In this document: piece after piece, positions 9,701 to 17,914 of the stretch | Position numbering within the stretch: the first letter of the stretch is position 1 | Layout of the letters: the number at the start of each line of letters is the position of its first letter | DNA from: a virus | Direction: 5' to 3' (one strand) | Length of the DNA: 34,735 bases | IMG/VR virus record: IMGVR_UViG_3300017605_000538 | Coordinates: 1-34,735 of that record | Notes under the pieces: model-generated | The model's input: the letters and a program-made list of their open reading frames with translations, nothing else | Told to the model about the DNA's origin: nothing | Database searches by the model: none | Program-made: the position numbers and the translations under genes

Positions 9701-11405
9701 GATCGTCGACTTCATGGCGAACCTGGTCCGGATGCCCGTCAAGATCCTGGGCGAGTCGGACAAGGTCATCTCGCAGGTCAACGCCCGGACGTACGCCAAG
9801 TCCTGGCTCCGCGAGGAGGCCCTCTCGAAGGGCATCACCGAGCCGGCCGCCCAGTCCGAGTACATCGCCTCGGAGATGTCCCGCATCGTCGACGGGAACC
9901 AGTTCAAGACCCTCGCCGGCGTGACCGAGCAGATGTACTCGGAGGCCAAGGCGAGCGGCCTGACGAACCCGCAGGCCATCGACGACTACGCGGCCAAGCG
10001 GATCGCGGAGGTCTTCCCCGAGGACCGGCAGGACCTCGTCGAGCGGTCGATCGCGTACGCCCGGGACCGGAACTTCACGACCCCCGCTGAGCCCGGGACG
10101 CTCTCGTGGTCCCTCCAGCGGATGGTAGCCCAGCACCCGTACCTGTCGGCGATCATGCCCTTCATCAATACGCCGATCAACCTCCTGAAGTGGACCGGCC
10201 AGCGCCTGGACGCGTACGGCCTGGCGAGTTACATGGTCGGCCGGAAGCAGACGTTCTTCGAGAGTCCGGAGCTCGTCAAGGGCGAGCTCGTCGAGGCCAC
10301 CAAGAACCGGTTCCTCAAGGAGATGCTCTCGGGGGACCCCGAGCAGAAGGCGAACGCCGTCGGCCGCCTCGCGACCGGCGCGGGCCTCGCGACCCTCGCG
10401 ATGACCGCCGCGTACAACGGGATCATCACCGGCCGCGGGCCCCAGGACCCCAAGGAGCGCCAGGCATGGCTCGCGGCGGGGAACCTCCCGTACGCCGTCA
10501 AGACGTCCGCCGGGCACGTCCAGTTCTCCCGGCTCGACCCGGTCGCGACGATGTTCTCGACGGCCGCGGACATCATGGACACGATCCGACACGGGCAGCA
10601 GGAGGACCAGCCGGCCGTGACGAGCCTCGTGCACGCCCTCGGGATCGCCTTCGCGAACAACATCACCCAGAAGTCCTACCTGACCGGCATCCAGAAGATC
10701 ACCGAGGTGCTCACGGATCCGGACAAGAACATGGCGAAGTACCTCCAGTCGGCCGCCGGGTCGTTCGTGCCGAACACCCTGAACGCGGCCGTCGGGCCTG
10801 TGGGGGACGACTACACCCGCGAGATCGGCGGGATGGTCGACGCCGTCCAGGCGCGACTGCCGGGCCTCTCGCAGTCCCTGCCGCCCCAGCGGAACATCCT
10901 CGGTGAGCCGATCGAGCGCACGACCGCGGCCGGCTCGGGCCTGACCCGGTGGGCGGACTTCATCCTGCCGGTGGCCTTCAAGGCGACCTCGGACGACGTG
11001 GTCACCGGGGAGCTCGCGCGGTTGGCGTACCCCTTCTCGCCGCTCTCGAAGACCGTCAACGGGCAGGACCTGACCCAGGTCCCGCACGGGCAGACGAACG
11101 CCTTCGACCGGTGGGGCGAGCTCGTCGGGACCACGCGCATCCGCGGGCTCACGATCCGCGACTCGCTCCGCAAGCTCATCATGTCCAAGGAGTACCAGCG
11201 CCTCGAGCCGGACATCGTCGACAAGACCCTGTCCCCGCGCGCGGAGCTCATCAACCGGACCGTCCACGACTACCGAGCGCAGGCCTTCGAGCAAGTCCTC
11301 AAGGAGAACCCGAAGCTCCAGGCGTTCACCCGCACGTTCACCCAGAACCGGCAGGCGCTCCGGCACGGACTCCAGCCGAGCATCCTCCCGGTCGTCACGG
11401 AGTAA
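6783..11405 (+). CDS. Internal virion protein D, T7 gp16-like (ejectosome large subunit)
   Basis: A 1540-residue protein in the position of T7 gp16 (1318 residues). The TTG start at 6783 overlaps the upstream gene by 11 bases and has AAGGGG about 7 bases before it. The N-terminal third is Gly/Ala-rich. I do not see the soluble lytic transglycosylase domain found at the N-terminus of T7 gp16. The C-terminal half contains EFWLSALLGSPKTLLVNVLS, a pattern seen in large phage ejection or polyvalent proteins, then long helices to the end. Residues about 283-463 (bases 7630-8170) use noticeably more A/T-ending codons than the flanks, suggesting an acquired or recombined segment. The role in DNA ejection is inferred from order and size. 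Confidence 0.83.
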   Translation: MADNDDIDYSDAGFHQRTQKYRGAIGSAADAADTGSWFDLGDIAAAPFRGVVDAAHGVYGLANTLTGDALPDWENPLGHSHTFIGSSLEGIAQFSAGFIPFGGIGGFAGLLPELAEGAGLAATVGRAAAGAGLTAFTAFGGHDKRLSDLVESVPALRNPVTAFLKSDENDPELWGRLKNGLEQAGLAAAIEPLFYALKAFKAKRAAAGATDATPEAVEAAGNEHVQGIRQGLDNMDAGRPPKDPAAQGPTSPDGVTPSAQNGTAIADLPKPDAAQPPGVDPLAPAEPSTSPEATKPWEMSPEQLRAMRSAAEGDDAALLKDLFGEDGAKKYQQLSRAENSSNADKARAASAAKSDMEDALSQAQQDRLFGRGESKLSPEDWNEYQTALGNVDTDSPEAMAKSLRKPLTEVGQLTDPDPSKMTRQQQVSYAAVRYALGVAKENGWDPKEILSAGLKNAVTQFRDPEDAVFMFKGFLSGSEGSPDAAAAGAVKEPALLTEGSQASPAANVEPSASQAAQEASNQPPPIAEPDANATPVTPKAKAARALEKLGKTPVQIGELLDTMGRKEELAPHLFNPEGAEFGPNPRALSRTDQALAGIFSGDTPMTSFRNATGVPALMSATSEAILPAVMKDLEGLQPRTIAEIQKESLSALADITGSDPARLKDQITRGLFGGDGQQGDLEALAKPLARARAYRTLLDVTGRENVQHLDFVQKLFDGADGVKGNLDLELVKADYNMRYFSALQLGVQGMYSMIGRALRGAQDLTEGLSMGDFLARAAGEGGMVNKLPEFDAALASQPKALAAQVNALGGREFLMDQLGKMRAAYGEGNTAALAKMARMSTGARIAAMTREFWLSALLGSPKTLLVNVLSQTGNSVYGPYEKMLGAQLVKGYNGIRGRAIEAAAQDPVIRAAQDQAGQLMHALPDMLQLGKASASGENIALRGDANAVLDPHLRAPALSSQNLGMDPNSVGGKIVDFMANLVRMPVKILGESDKVISQVNARTYAKSWLREEALSKGITEPAAQSEYIASEMSRIVDGNQFKTLAGVTEQMYSEAKASGLTNPQAIDDYAAKRIAEVFPEDRQDLVERSIAYARDRNFTTPAEPGTLSWSLQRMVAQHPYLSAIMPFINTPINLLKWTGQRLDAYGLASYMVGRKQTFFESPELVKGELVEATKNRFLKEMLSGDPEQKANAVGRLATGAGLATLAMTAAYNGIITGRGPQDPKERQAWLAAGNLPYAVKTSAGHVQFSRLDPVATMFSTAADIMDTIRHGQQEDQPAVTSLVHALGIAFANNITQKSYLTGIQKITEVLTDPDKNMAKYLQSAAGSFVPNTLNAAVGPVGDDYTREIGGMVDAVQARLPGLSQSLPPQRNILGEPIERTTAAGSGLTRWADFILPVAFKATSDDVVTGELARLAYPFSPLSKTVNGQDLTQVPHGQTNAFDRWGELVGTTRIRGLTIRDSLRKLIMSKEYQRLEPDIVDKTLSPRAELINRTVHDYRAQAFEQVLKENPKLQAFTRTFTQNRQALRHGLQPSILPVVTE

Positions 11406-11407
11406 CC

Positions 11408-11674
11408 ATGGCAGACAACGTCTTCTCGCGCCTCCACGAACTGCTCGCCCAGGAGTTCGTCGACCGGCTCCAGGCGGGCAAGTGCACCAACTGCGGCCGC
11501 ACCCCGGCGACGGCCCAGGAGCTCGAGGCCATGCGCAAGTTCCTCGCCGACAACGGGATCGTCGGGGGCATGAATTCCCTCGCGCCCATCCGGTCCCTGA
11601 CGGACGACATGCCCTTCGAGGTCAAGGACCCCGAGGACCGCATCGACCGACCGGCCAGTAGGAAGACCGCGTAG
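11408..11674 (+). CDS. Small terminase subunit (DNA packaging protein A, T7 gp18-like)
   Basis: An 88-residue protein, close to T7 gp18 (89). The pattern of an N-terminal helix (LHELLAQEFVDRLQ), then ATAQELEAMRKFLADNGI, is typical of small terminases of Autographiviridae, where a stretch ending FLKDNxI is conserved. It carries a CTNC pair near residues 24-27, which could be incidental. The ATG at 11408 follows the gp16 stop by two bases and has GGAG in CACGGAGTAACC. It directly precedes, and overlaps by one base, the large terminase gene, as expected for a packaging pair. Confidence 0.83.
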   Translation: MADNVFSRLHELLAQEFVDRLQAGKCTNCGRTPATAQELEAMRKFLADNGIVGGMNSLAPIRSLTDDMPFEVKDPEDRIDRPASRKTA

Positions 11675-13434
11675 TGGTCTCGCAGACCCTCCGCTGGCCC
11701 GCAGTCACCGCGACGACGATCCCCCTCTTCCGGGACAACCCGTCCTTCCGGGACTTCCGGAACTTCCTGGCGTACGTCTGGAAGGCGCTCGGCTACCCCT
11801 CCCCGACGCCCATCCAGTTCGAGATGGCCTGGACGCTCCAGCACGGCCCGCAGGACCTCGTCATCCAGGGGTTCCGGGGGGTCGCCAAGACGTGGATCAC
11901 CGCCACCTACATCGGCTGGTGCCTCGGCTGGGACCAGGCCTGGAACATCCTGATCGTCTCGGCGTCCAAGGGCTTCGCGGACAACGTCTCGACCTTCATC
12001 CAGCAGCAGATCGAGACGGCCGTGCCGGGGATGCAGGCCCTCTCGAGCAAGGGGCGCGCGCGGCACTCGAAGACCCTGTTCGACACGCGGGACGCGCCGG
12101 CCAGCAAGGACGCGTCGGTGACGTCGGTCGGGATCACGTCCCAGCTGAACGGGTACCGGGCCAACCTGATCCTGGTCGACGACGTAGAGACGTCGAACAA
12201 CTCCCTGACCCAGGGCGGGCGTGAACTGATTGCCCTCCAGTGCCGCGAGTTCGGCGCGATCACGAAGCCGGGCGCGCGGGTGGTCTTCCTCGGGACCCCC
12301 CAGACCGAGCAGTCCGTCTACAACGACCTGGCCGAGCGCAAGTACGAGACGGTCAAGTTCCCGGTCATGTATCCCACCCCCGCCCAGCGGGAGGCCATGG
12401 GCGGCCAGCTGGCCCCCGGGCTCGCGCGGGCCCTCGACGAGGGCAAGGCCCAGCCGGGGGACCCGACAGACCCGGACCGGTTCAGCGCCCTCGTGATCGA
12501 GGAGAAGCGCGCCAAGTACGGCCCGTCCGGATTCGCGCTCCAGTACATGCTAGACACGTCCCTCGCGGACGTCGGCCGGTACCCGCTCCGGCTGTCCGAC
12601 CTGATCCTGCTCGAGTTCCCCGACGACGTGGGCCCCGATCGGGTCATCTACTCGCGGTCGCTCGAGCAGCGCGCGAACGAGGTCCCGTGTGTGGGCATGA
12701 ACGGCGACCGCTTCTACCGGGGCGTCCTGCCCGAGAAGACCCTCTGGTCCCCCTGGCAGGGGACGGCCATGTACATCGACCCGGCCGGCGGCGGCAGCGA
12801 CGAGACGGCGTACGCGATCGGGAAGCAGATGAACGGCCTGGTCTTCATCCCGGAGGCCACCGGGATCGCCGGCGGGTACTCCGACGCGGCGCTCTCCCTG
12901 CTCGCCGGCGCGGCCGGGCGGCACCACGTCAACCGGATCGTCGTCGAGGCCAACTTCGGGGACGGCATGTTCGAGCGCCTCCTCCTACCACACATCCAGA
13001 AGCTCGGCTACGCGGTCGGGATCGAGTCGGTCAAGGTCACGAAGCAGAAGGAGCTCCGGATCCTGGACGTCCTCGAGCCGGCCTTCGCCCAGCACCGGCT
13101 CGTGTTCGCCCCGGAGGTCTTCCTGCGCGACGGGCACCGGACGCCCTCTCTGGACCTCGAGACGGCCTACCAGTACCTGCTGGCCCACCAGATCACCCGG
13201 CTGACCCGGGAGCGCGGGTCCCTGCACCATGACGACCGCGTGGACGCCCTGGCGGGCCTCGTGGGCCTCTTCACGGACTCGATGGGCAAGGACGTCGAGA
13301 AGAACGCCAAGGCCGCCCGGGACCGCGCGTTCGACGAGGCCATCGAGGGCTTCCTGGAGCGCGCGACGGGCAAGCCAAAATCTCGGCCCGGGTGGGTCCT
13401 TCCGAGGGCCTCTGGGAGGCCGGCGTCTCGGTAA
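11674..13434 (+). CDS. Large terminase subunit (packaging ATPase/nuclease, T7 gp19-like)
   Basis: A 586-residue protein, the same length as T7 gp19. It translocates DNA into the prohead and cuts concatemers. The Walker A-like loop is QGFRGVAKTW with Lys at about residue 72 (T7-like phages have FRG(I/V)(A/G)K(S/T)). Walker B is LILVDDVE with Asp about 169-170. The C-terminal nuclease part has YIDPAGGGSDETAYAI and VVEANFGDGMFERLL, and ends with LHHDDRVDALAG, all family landmarks. The GTG start overlaps the TerS stop. The gene is the last of the tightly overlapping late block; a candidate promoter follows it. Confidence 0.96.
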   Translation: MVSQTLRWPAVTATTIPLFRDNPSFRDFRNFLAYVWKALGYPSPTPIQFEMAWTLQHGPQDLVIQGFRGVAKTWITATYIGWCLGWDQAWNILIVSASKGFADNVSTFIQQQIETAVPGMQALSSKGRARHSKTLFDTRDAPASKDASVTSVGITSQLNGYRANLILVDDVETSNNSLTQGGRELIALQCREFGAITKPGARVVFLGTPQTEQSVYNDLAERKYETVKFPVMYPTPAQREAMGGQLAPGLARALDEGKAQPGDPTDPDRFSALVIEEKRAKYGPSGFALQYMLDTSLADVGRYPLRLSDLILLEFPDDVGPDRVIYSRSLEQRANEVPCVGMNGDRFYRGVLPEKTLWSPWQGTAMYIDPAGGGSDETAYAIGKQMNGLVFIPEATGIAGGYSDAALSLLAGAAGRHHVNRIVVEANFGDGMFERLLLPHIQKLGYAVGIESVKVTKQKELRILDVLEPAFAQHRLVFAPEVFLRDGHRTPSLDLETAYQYLLAHQITRLTRERGSLHHDDRVDALAGLVGLFTDSMGKDVEKNAKAARDRAFDEAIEGFLERATGKPKSRPGWVLPRASGRPASR

Positions 13435-13469
13435 CTCGTTGACTTCCAAGTACTTGCGGAGGCCGCGAA

Positions 13470-13488
13470 GTTCGTGCCATCCTGAATC
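13470..13488 (+). promoter_or_regulatory. Candidate phage RNA polymerase promoter, copy 1
   Basis: The 19-mer gttcgtgccatcctgaatc occurs here and again, identically and on the same strand, at 23147-23165. Both copies are in non-coding gaps upstream of rightward genes. Single-subunit phage polymerases use promoters of about 20 bp that recur exactly across the genome, so this is the best candidate in the window. This copy would drive the tail fibre and downstream accessory genes after the terminase. The exact start site is unknown. Shared binding sites for another protein are an alternative. Confidence 0.6.
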
Positions 13489-13512
13489 CGATACCCCTAG
13501 GAGCCCGCCCCC

Positions 13513-13812
13513 ATGGCCGCCGAGACCGACCCCCCGTACGCCACCCCGACGGGGCCAGACTGCACGGTCAACGGCGGCGCGTCCACCCTGTCCACGCCTG
13601 CCGACGAGCCCAGCACGTCCCTCCCGGACGTCAACGGCTCCCCGGTCACCTGGGTCGCGCCGGCCCCGCGGGCCCAAGTGGGCCGCCTCGAGTCCTTCCC
13701 GTCCGACGGGAGCTCGGGGGCCGCGCCGCCCAAGCCGCTCCAGACGTACGCCAACGGCGTCCTCGTCGACTGGCTCGCTCCGGAGGCGGTCCCGGGCGGA
13801 CCGACGGACTAG
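13513..13812 (+). CDS. Hypothetical Pro/Ser/Thr-rich small protein upstream of tail fibre
   Basis: A 99-residue protein with no recognised family. It is rich in Pro, Ser, Thr, Ala and Gly, with no membrane segment or cysteine cluster. AGGAG at about 13499-13503 lies 9 bases before the ATG. Its stop (TAG) abuts the GTG of the tail fibre gene with no gap, so the two are probably translated together. A short motif near its end (NGVLVDWLAPE) resembles one near the start of the fibre ([12 protein letters not shown]), hinting at a shared attachment or assembly element; this is only an inference from about ten residues. Confidence 0.7.
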   Translation: MAAETDPPYATPTGPDCTVNGGASTLSTPADEPSTSLPDVNGSPVTWVAPAPRAQVGRLESFPSDGSSGAAPPKPLQTYANGVLVDWLAPEAVPGGPTD

Positions 13813-15879
13813 GTGACGTACCCCGTCGACTACCCGCACGGCTGTCCGTCGGGCGGTGACGGGGTCATCCGGAACGACCAGGGCGAGTTCCCGGTCGACT
13901 GGGCGGGGGACGACCCGAACTGTGGCATCGGCGGGGACGGCGACGTCACCGGGCCCGCGGGGGCCACCCCGAACGACCTGGTCGCCTTCGATGGGGCCAC
14001 CGGGAAGCTCATCAAGGACTCCGGGTACAAGCCGTCCGACTTCGACCCGGTGGGATCCGCGGACAGCGCCGTCGCCGCCCACGAGGCCGCCCCGGATCCG
14101 CACCCGCAGTACCTCGTCCAGGCCGAAGCCGACGCCCTCTACGACGCCCTCGGGGCCGCAGCAGCCGCCCAGGCGGCCGCGGAGGCCTACACGGACGCGG
14201 GGGTCGCGGACGCCGAGGACTACGCCGACGCCGCCGTCGCCGCCCACGAGGCCGCGAGCGACCCGCACCCCCAGTACGAGACCCAGGCCGAAGCCGATGC
14301 CCGGTACGTCCAGCTGACGGACCCCCGGCTGACGGACTCGCGGGCGCCCACGGGAGCAGCCGGCGGGGACCTCACCGGCACCTACCCGAACCCCGACATC
14401 GCCGCCGGGGTGATCGTCAACGCGGACGTCAACGCGTCCGCCGGGATCGTCGAGTCCAAGCTGGCCCTGAACTTCGCGACGCACTCGAACGCGAACGACC
14501 CCTCGAGCGGCGAGAAGGCCGCCCTGGCCGGCACGAGCGGCACGCCCGGGTCGGGCAACAAGTACGTCACGGACGCCGACGCCAGGAACACGAACAGCCG
14601 GGCCCCGAGCGGGTCCGCGGGCGGGGACCTTACCGGTACCTACCCGAACCCGACCCTGGCCGCCGCCGGCCCCGGGGCCACCGGGCCCATCGGGGACGCG
14701 ACGCACACGCCGACGGTCACGATCGACGCGAAGGGGCGCGTGACCGCGCTCTCGAGTACGCTCATCACCGGGGTCGTTCCCGCCGGCCACCACACGACGC
14801 ACGAGCCGGGCGGCTCCGACCCTATGGCCGTGGACGCCGGGGCCTCGACGGGCTCCCTGCGGACCCTCGGGACCGGTGGTGCCCAGGCGTGCGCCGGGAA
14901 CGACTCGAGACTGTCGGACTCGAGGGCGCCGACGGGCTCCGCTGGCGGTGACCTCACGGGGACCTACCCGAACCCCACGATCGACGTCAACAAGGTCACG
15001 TACGCGAAGATGCAGGACGTCTCCGCGACGTCCCGGATCATCGGCCGCAAGTCGGCGAGCTCAGGTGACCCCGAGGAGTGCACACTCTCGGAGGTCCTTG
15101 ACTTCATCGGGTCGGCGGCGCAGGGGGACATCCTCTACCGCGGGGCCTCGACGTGGGCGCGGCTGGGCGCCGGCACGGCCGGGCAGTTCCTGAAGACCGG
15201 CGGATCGGGCGCTAATCCGTCCTGGGACTCGCCCCTGAAGCTAAAGGGGGTCACGGTCCTGTCGGCGGCCTCGGGCACATACTCGGTCCCCTCGGGCGTC
15301 ACGGCCCTTCTGGTGGAGATCGTCGGCGCCGGCGGCGGAGGGGGCGGCGCGGCCAAGACGACCGGGCAGTCGGCGGCGGGATCCGGCGGGGGTTCGGGCG
15401 CCTACTGCCGGGCCTTCATCGCCAGCCCCGCCGCGAGCTACGCCTACGACATCAAGGCTGGCGGAAGCGGCGCGATTGCCGGGGCGAACAACGGCACCGC
15501 GGGCGCCACGAGCACCTTCGGGACGAGCTTCCTCTCGGTCCCCGGTGGGGGTGGCGGTCAGGGCATGACCTCGAGCGCCAGCCCTCAAGGGATCATCGGC
15601 GGCGCGGGGGCGACGGCGGCGACCGGCGGGGACGTGAACACGGCTGGTAACCCCGGGTCGCCCGGATTCACCACGAGCGCCTCGACTGGTTGCGGCGGCA
15701 CGGGCGGCAGTCCGCCCCTGTTCGGCGGTGCGGGGCGCGCTCCGGTCGCGGAGGGCATCGGCGCCACGGCCACGAACTACGGCGGTGGTGGTGGTGGTGG
15801 CCTCTGCCTCGGGACCACTGCCAAGGCAGGCGGGGGCGGCGCGGCTGGCGTGTGCATCATCTACGAACTCGGGTACTGA
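13813..15879 (+). CDS. Tail fibre protein with repeated [11 protein letters not shown] motifs and glycine-rich tip
   Basis: A 688-residue candidate receptor-binding protein. The N-terminal third carries two HEAAxDPHPQY(L/E)xQAEADA segments separated by an alanine-rich helix. The middle has three copies of (S/A)[11 protein letters not shown], a motif common in phage and prophage fibres. The last 200 residues are strongly glycine-rich ([29 protein letters not shown]), like the polyglycine-rich adhesin tips of some tail fibres, ending in [10 protein letters not shown] do not see the conserved T7 gp17 N-terminal attachment domain, so docking to the tail may use another protein, perhaps the 99-residue product just upstream. 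The start is GTG, immediately after the previous TAG. Confidence 0.88.
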   Translation: MTYPVDYPHGCPSGGDGVIRNDQGEFPVDWAGDDPNCGIGGDGDVTGPAGATPNDLVAFDGATGKLIKDSGYKPSDFDPVGSADSAVAAHEAAPDPHPQYLVQAEADALYDALGAAAAAQAAAEAYTDAGVADAEDYADAAVAAHEAASDPHPQYETQAEADARYVQLTDPRLTDSRAPTGAAGGDLTGTYPNPDIAAGVIVNADVNASAGIVESKLALNFATHSNANDPSSGEKAALAGTSGTPGSGNKYVTDADARNTNSRAPSGSAGGDLTGTYPNPTLAAAGPGATGPIGDATHTPTVTIDAKGRVTALSSTLITGVVPAGHHTTHEPGGSDPMAVDAGASTGSLRTLGTGGAQACAGNDSRLSDSRAPTGSAGGDLTGTYPNPTIDVNKVTYAKMQDVSATSRIIGRKSASSGDPEECTLSEVLDFIGSAAQGDILYRGASTWARLGAGTAGQFLKTGGSGANPSWDSPLKLKGVTVLSAASGTYSVPSGVTALLVEIVGAGGGGGGAAKTTGQSAAGSGGGSGAYCRAFIASPAASYAYDIKAGGSGAIAGANNGTAGATSTFGTSFLSVPGGGGGQGMTSSASPQGIIGGAGATAATGGDVNTAGNPGSPGFTTSASTGCGGTGGSPPLFGGAGRAPVAEGIGATATNYGGGGGGGLCLGTTAKAGGGGAAGVCIIYELGY

Positions 15880-16036
15880 CCGGGTTCGATCGCATTGGGC
15901 GTTACCTAACCCCGGGCGGGCAGTGGTCCCGGGCAGGATAAACCGCTGCAAGCCGAATAGCCCCAACGGGGGACCGTGGCGCCCAATATCCACAACGGTC
16001 CTGACAGGGACCATCACCTTGAGAGGACCTCGACCG
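15880..16036 (+). other. Intergenic gap after tail fibre with small inverted repeats
   Basis: 157 bases without a gene. It contains short dyads, for example ggtcc-tgacag-ggacc near 16003-16018, and G/C runs near 15912-15936. None has a clear T-run, so termination is only possible. A T-loop-like ggttcga near 15884 does not extend into a tRNA cloverleaf. Confidence 0.4.
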
Positions 16037-16282
16037 ATGCGTCTACTGTTCCGCCGACTTGCCAACGCCTACCGGGCCCTCCTCGGCCGTCCGCTGAACA
16101 ACAGGCCCATCGGGCGACCCGGGCCCGCGAGGGACCTGCCGCCCCCGCCGGACGAGCGGGCCAGCGGGGTCGTCGTGAGCACGAACCCGCTCGTGGTCCC
16201 GCCGGAGCCCAAGCACATCCCCAGGAAGAAGGAGACGCGGGCGTGGCAGCACCCGGGCGCCCCGAGGGTGCGGAAGTCATGA
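16037..16282 (+). CDS. Small basic, proline-rich protein of unknown function
   Basis: An 81-residue protein starting MRLLFRRLANAYRALLG, a possible amphipathic basic helix, followed by a Pro/Arg-rich tail (ARDLPPPPDER). The start ATG has GAGAGGA at 16021-16027. The end overlaps the start of the lipoprotein gene by four bases (ATGA), a classic coupling arrangement that supports it being real. I do not recognise the family. Its position upstream of a membrane-anchored protein might suggest an envelope role, but nothing in the sequence proves this. Confidence 0.6.
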   Translation: MRLLFRRLANAYRALLGRPLNNRPIGRPGPARDLPPPPDERASGVVVSTNPLVVPPEPKHIPRKKETRAWQHPGAPRVRKS

Positions 16283-16848
16283 GCAACGTAACCGCCTGGG
16301 CCGTCGTGACTTACAGCCGCGTGGCCCTTGGGGTCGCGCTGGTGCTCGGGGGGCTCATCGGGTGCGGCAGGCCCGCGATGGACCTCGTGGCGCCCAACGG
16401 GACCAACTGGGCCCCGCAGGCCCGGCAGGACCGGCCGAGCTCGACGGACGCACTGTACCTCGACTTCGCCCTCGGGCGCCTGCACAGGCACGTTCAGCCC
16501 AACGGGCCCGTCGGGGTCGTGTGGGGCTCGCCGGAGGAACTGGCCGAGGCGGCCGGTGGGGCCGTGTGGGCGTACACGGAACGCTGCGGCGCCGGCTGGT
16601 TGATTCACATGAGCACGGACCTCCATGGGGAGATGGTCCTGGCCGTGATCGAGCACGAGTGGGCGCACACGCTCAGCTGGGACGAGCCCCAGGACGCCGT
16701 CCAGCAGCACGGGCCCCAGTGGGGCATCGAGCTCAGCAGGGCCTTCGTGGCCGTCGTGTACAACGCGGACCTGCCCGACAGTCGGGCGGTCCCCATCCAG
16801 GCGCAACCCTCCCCAATCCCGGCTGACGAGCCGGGACAGCACCCCTAG
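16279..16848 (+). CDS. Predicted lipoprotein with HExxH metallopeptidase motif
   Basis: A 189-residue protein. The N-terminus is a lipoprotein signal: hydrophobic residues 15-28 followed by the lipobox LIGC with Cys29. The core contains VIEHEWAHTLSW, an HExxH zinc-binding motif (His126, Glu127, His130), and after 13 residues QQHGPQWGIELSRAF, whose His144 could be a third ligand. This layout resembles SprT-like or related small metallopeptidases found in phage genomes. The protein would be anchored in the envelope after infection. Possible roles include lysis, exclusion of other phages, or processing of envelope proteins; none is proven. It overlaps the upstream 81-residue gene by four bases. 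Confidence 0.75.
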   Translation: MSNVTAWAVVTYSRVALGVALVLGGLIGCGRPAMDLVAPNGTNWAPQARQDRPSSTDALYLDFALGRLHRHVQPNGPVGVVWGSPEELAEAAGGAVWAYTERCGAGWLIHMSTDLHGEMVLAVIEHEWAHTLSWDEPQDAVQQHGPQWGIELSRAFVAVVYNADLPDSRAVPIQAQPSPIPADEPGQHP

Positions 16849-16896
16849 ACCGGCGACGGCCGGAGCACGCCGGGCCCAAGAAGCCCAGGAAGAATC

Positions 16897-17547
16897 ATGA
16901 CATACAAGAGTCAGTCCCGCCGTTACCCCTCCGTCGCCGCCGCAGCGGTCGTCCATCACCGGTGGGATGCCACCTGCACAGCGGCCGGGTCCGCGGCCGA
17001 CGTGGCGACCTGCCTGATGCAGGGTGCCCGTACGTTCGTGGTCACGGCGGCGGGTGCCGCGGCGACCATCTGGACGTTCACCCACAAGGGCCGCTCGGTC
17101 AGCTACACGGTCCAGGGCGGTGACGACGCGGCCGCGGTCGCGCTGGCCGTCAAGAACCTCGTCGCGGCCGCGTGGCCGCACGAGATCAGCATGTCCCGCT
17201 CGAGCGCGACCCTGAAGATGGTCGTCCTCGACGGCTCGGACGAGACGCCGACGCTCTCCAACTCGGGCGCGGGTACCGCTACGTCCGTGGCGGGCGCCCA
17301 GTACACCGTCGTCAGCCTCGACACGCCGACCCTCGTGGCGGTCGGGCTCGCGGCGGCGATCGACGCGTTCCCGGAGCTCACGGCGACCAACTCGGGTGCC
17401 CAGGTCCAGGCGACGAGCGCCAGCGACATCACGAGCGCCCCCACGTTCTCCGGGACGGGCGGGGTCACGTTCGGGTCTGTGGCCGCGCACGCGGCCGAGG
17501 ACACGACCGGGTTCGGTATCCAGACCGTCCGGCAGATCACGGGCTAG
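16897..17547 (+). CDS. Possible accessory virion protein with beta-alpha repeats
   Basis: A 216-residue, Ala/Thr/Ser/Val-rich protein with no signal peptide or membrane segment. The stretch SYTVQGGDDAAAVALAVKNL, followed by a strand pair (ISMSRSSATLKMVV), matches the repeats inserted in the tail tubular protein at about 757-930 (SYVVQTGDDATDVAEGLRAAI...VTVTRAGTTLTI). A second, weaker unit follows (TPTLVAVGLAAAIDAFPELTATNSG). Similar repeats occur in phage structural proteins, so a virion or decoration role is likely but inferred. The ATG is preceded by AGGAAGA at 16887-16893. Confidence 0.75.
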   Translation: MTYKSQSRRYPSVAAAAVVHHRWDATCTAAGSAADVATCLMQGARTFVVTAAGAAATIWTFTHKGRSVSYTVQGGDDAAAVALAVKNLVAAAWPHEISMSRSSATLKMVVLDGSDETPTLSNSGAGTATSVAGAQYTVVSLDTPTLVAVGLAAAIDAFPELTATNSGAQVQATSASDITSAPTFSGTGGVTFGSVAAHAAEDTTGFGIQTVRQITG

Positions 17548-17607
17548 CCCCGACCCACCCACTCCGACCAGCGTCTCCACCGGGCCTCCTGCCCCCAGGA
17601 GGACCAG

Positions 17608-17727
17608 GTGCGACCGCTGGGGCGAGTGGACTTCGGCTGGCCGGACGAGGACGACTACGACGACGACGAGGAAGACCCCACCGGTCTCGGGCTCCTCGCC
17701 AACCTACCCGAGACCGACCAGGAATGA
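17608..17727 (+). CDS. Very small acidic protein (39 aa)
   Basis: A short frame starting with GTG and preceded by a perfect AGGAGG at 17597-17602 with five bases of spacing, the best ribosome site in this stretch. The product has an acidic run (PDEDDYDDDEEDP). It ends five bases before the next ATG. Function unknown. The small size makes it easy to miss; the ideal ribosome site and tight spacing are the evidence for it. Confidence 0.6.
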   Translation: MRPLGRVDFGWPDEDDYDDDEEDPTGLGLLANLPETDQE

Positions 17728-17731
17728 CCAG

Positions 17732-17896
17732 ATGCCCCTGAAGAAGTCGACCAGCCGGGCCGCGTTCCGCTCCAACGTCAAGGCCGAGATGGCCGCCGGC
17801 AAGCCCCAGAAGCAGGCCGTCGCCATCGCGTACTCCGTGAAGCGCGCCGCGGGCCGTAGGCATGGCGAGGCCATGAAGGGCCACAGGGGCAAGTAG
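17732..17896 (+). CDS. Small conserved phage protein (KPQKQAVAIAYSVKR family)
   Basis: A 54-residue basic protein: an N-terminal MPLKKSTSRAAFRSN, then AEMAAGKPQKQAVAIAYSVKR. This pattern of a short basic protein with (K/H)PQKQAVAIA is widespread in phage genomes as a conserved hypothetical; its function is not established to my knowledge. The ATG follows the upstream stop by four bases with AGGAA upstream. The basic charge would fit nucleic acid binding, but that is speculation. Confidence 0.75.
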   Translation: MPLKKSTSRAAFRSNVKAEMAAGKPQKQAVAIAYSVKRAAGRRHGEAMKGHRGK

Positions 17897-17914
17897 AGCC
17901 CAAGGAGGCCCAAG

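Noticed and set aside
15880-15960. tRNA-like ggttcga after the tail fibre
   Set aside because: The bases around it cannot form a T-stem or the other tRNA arms.
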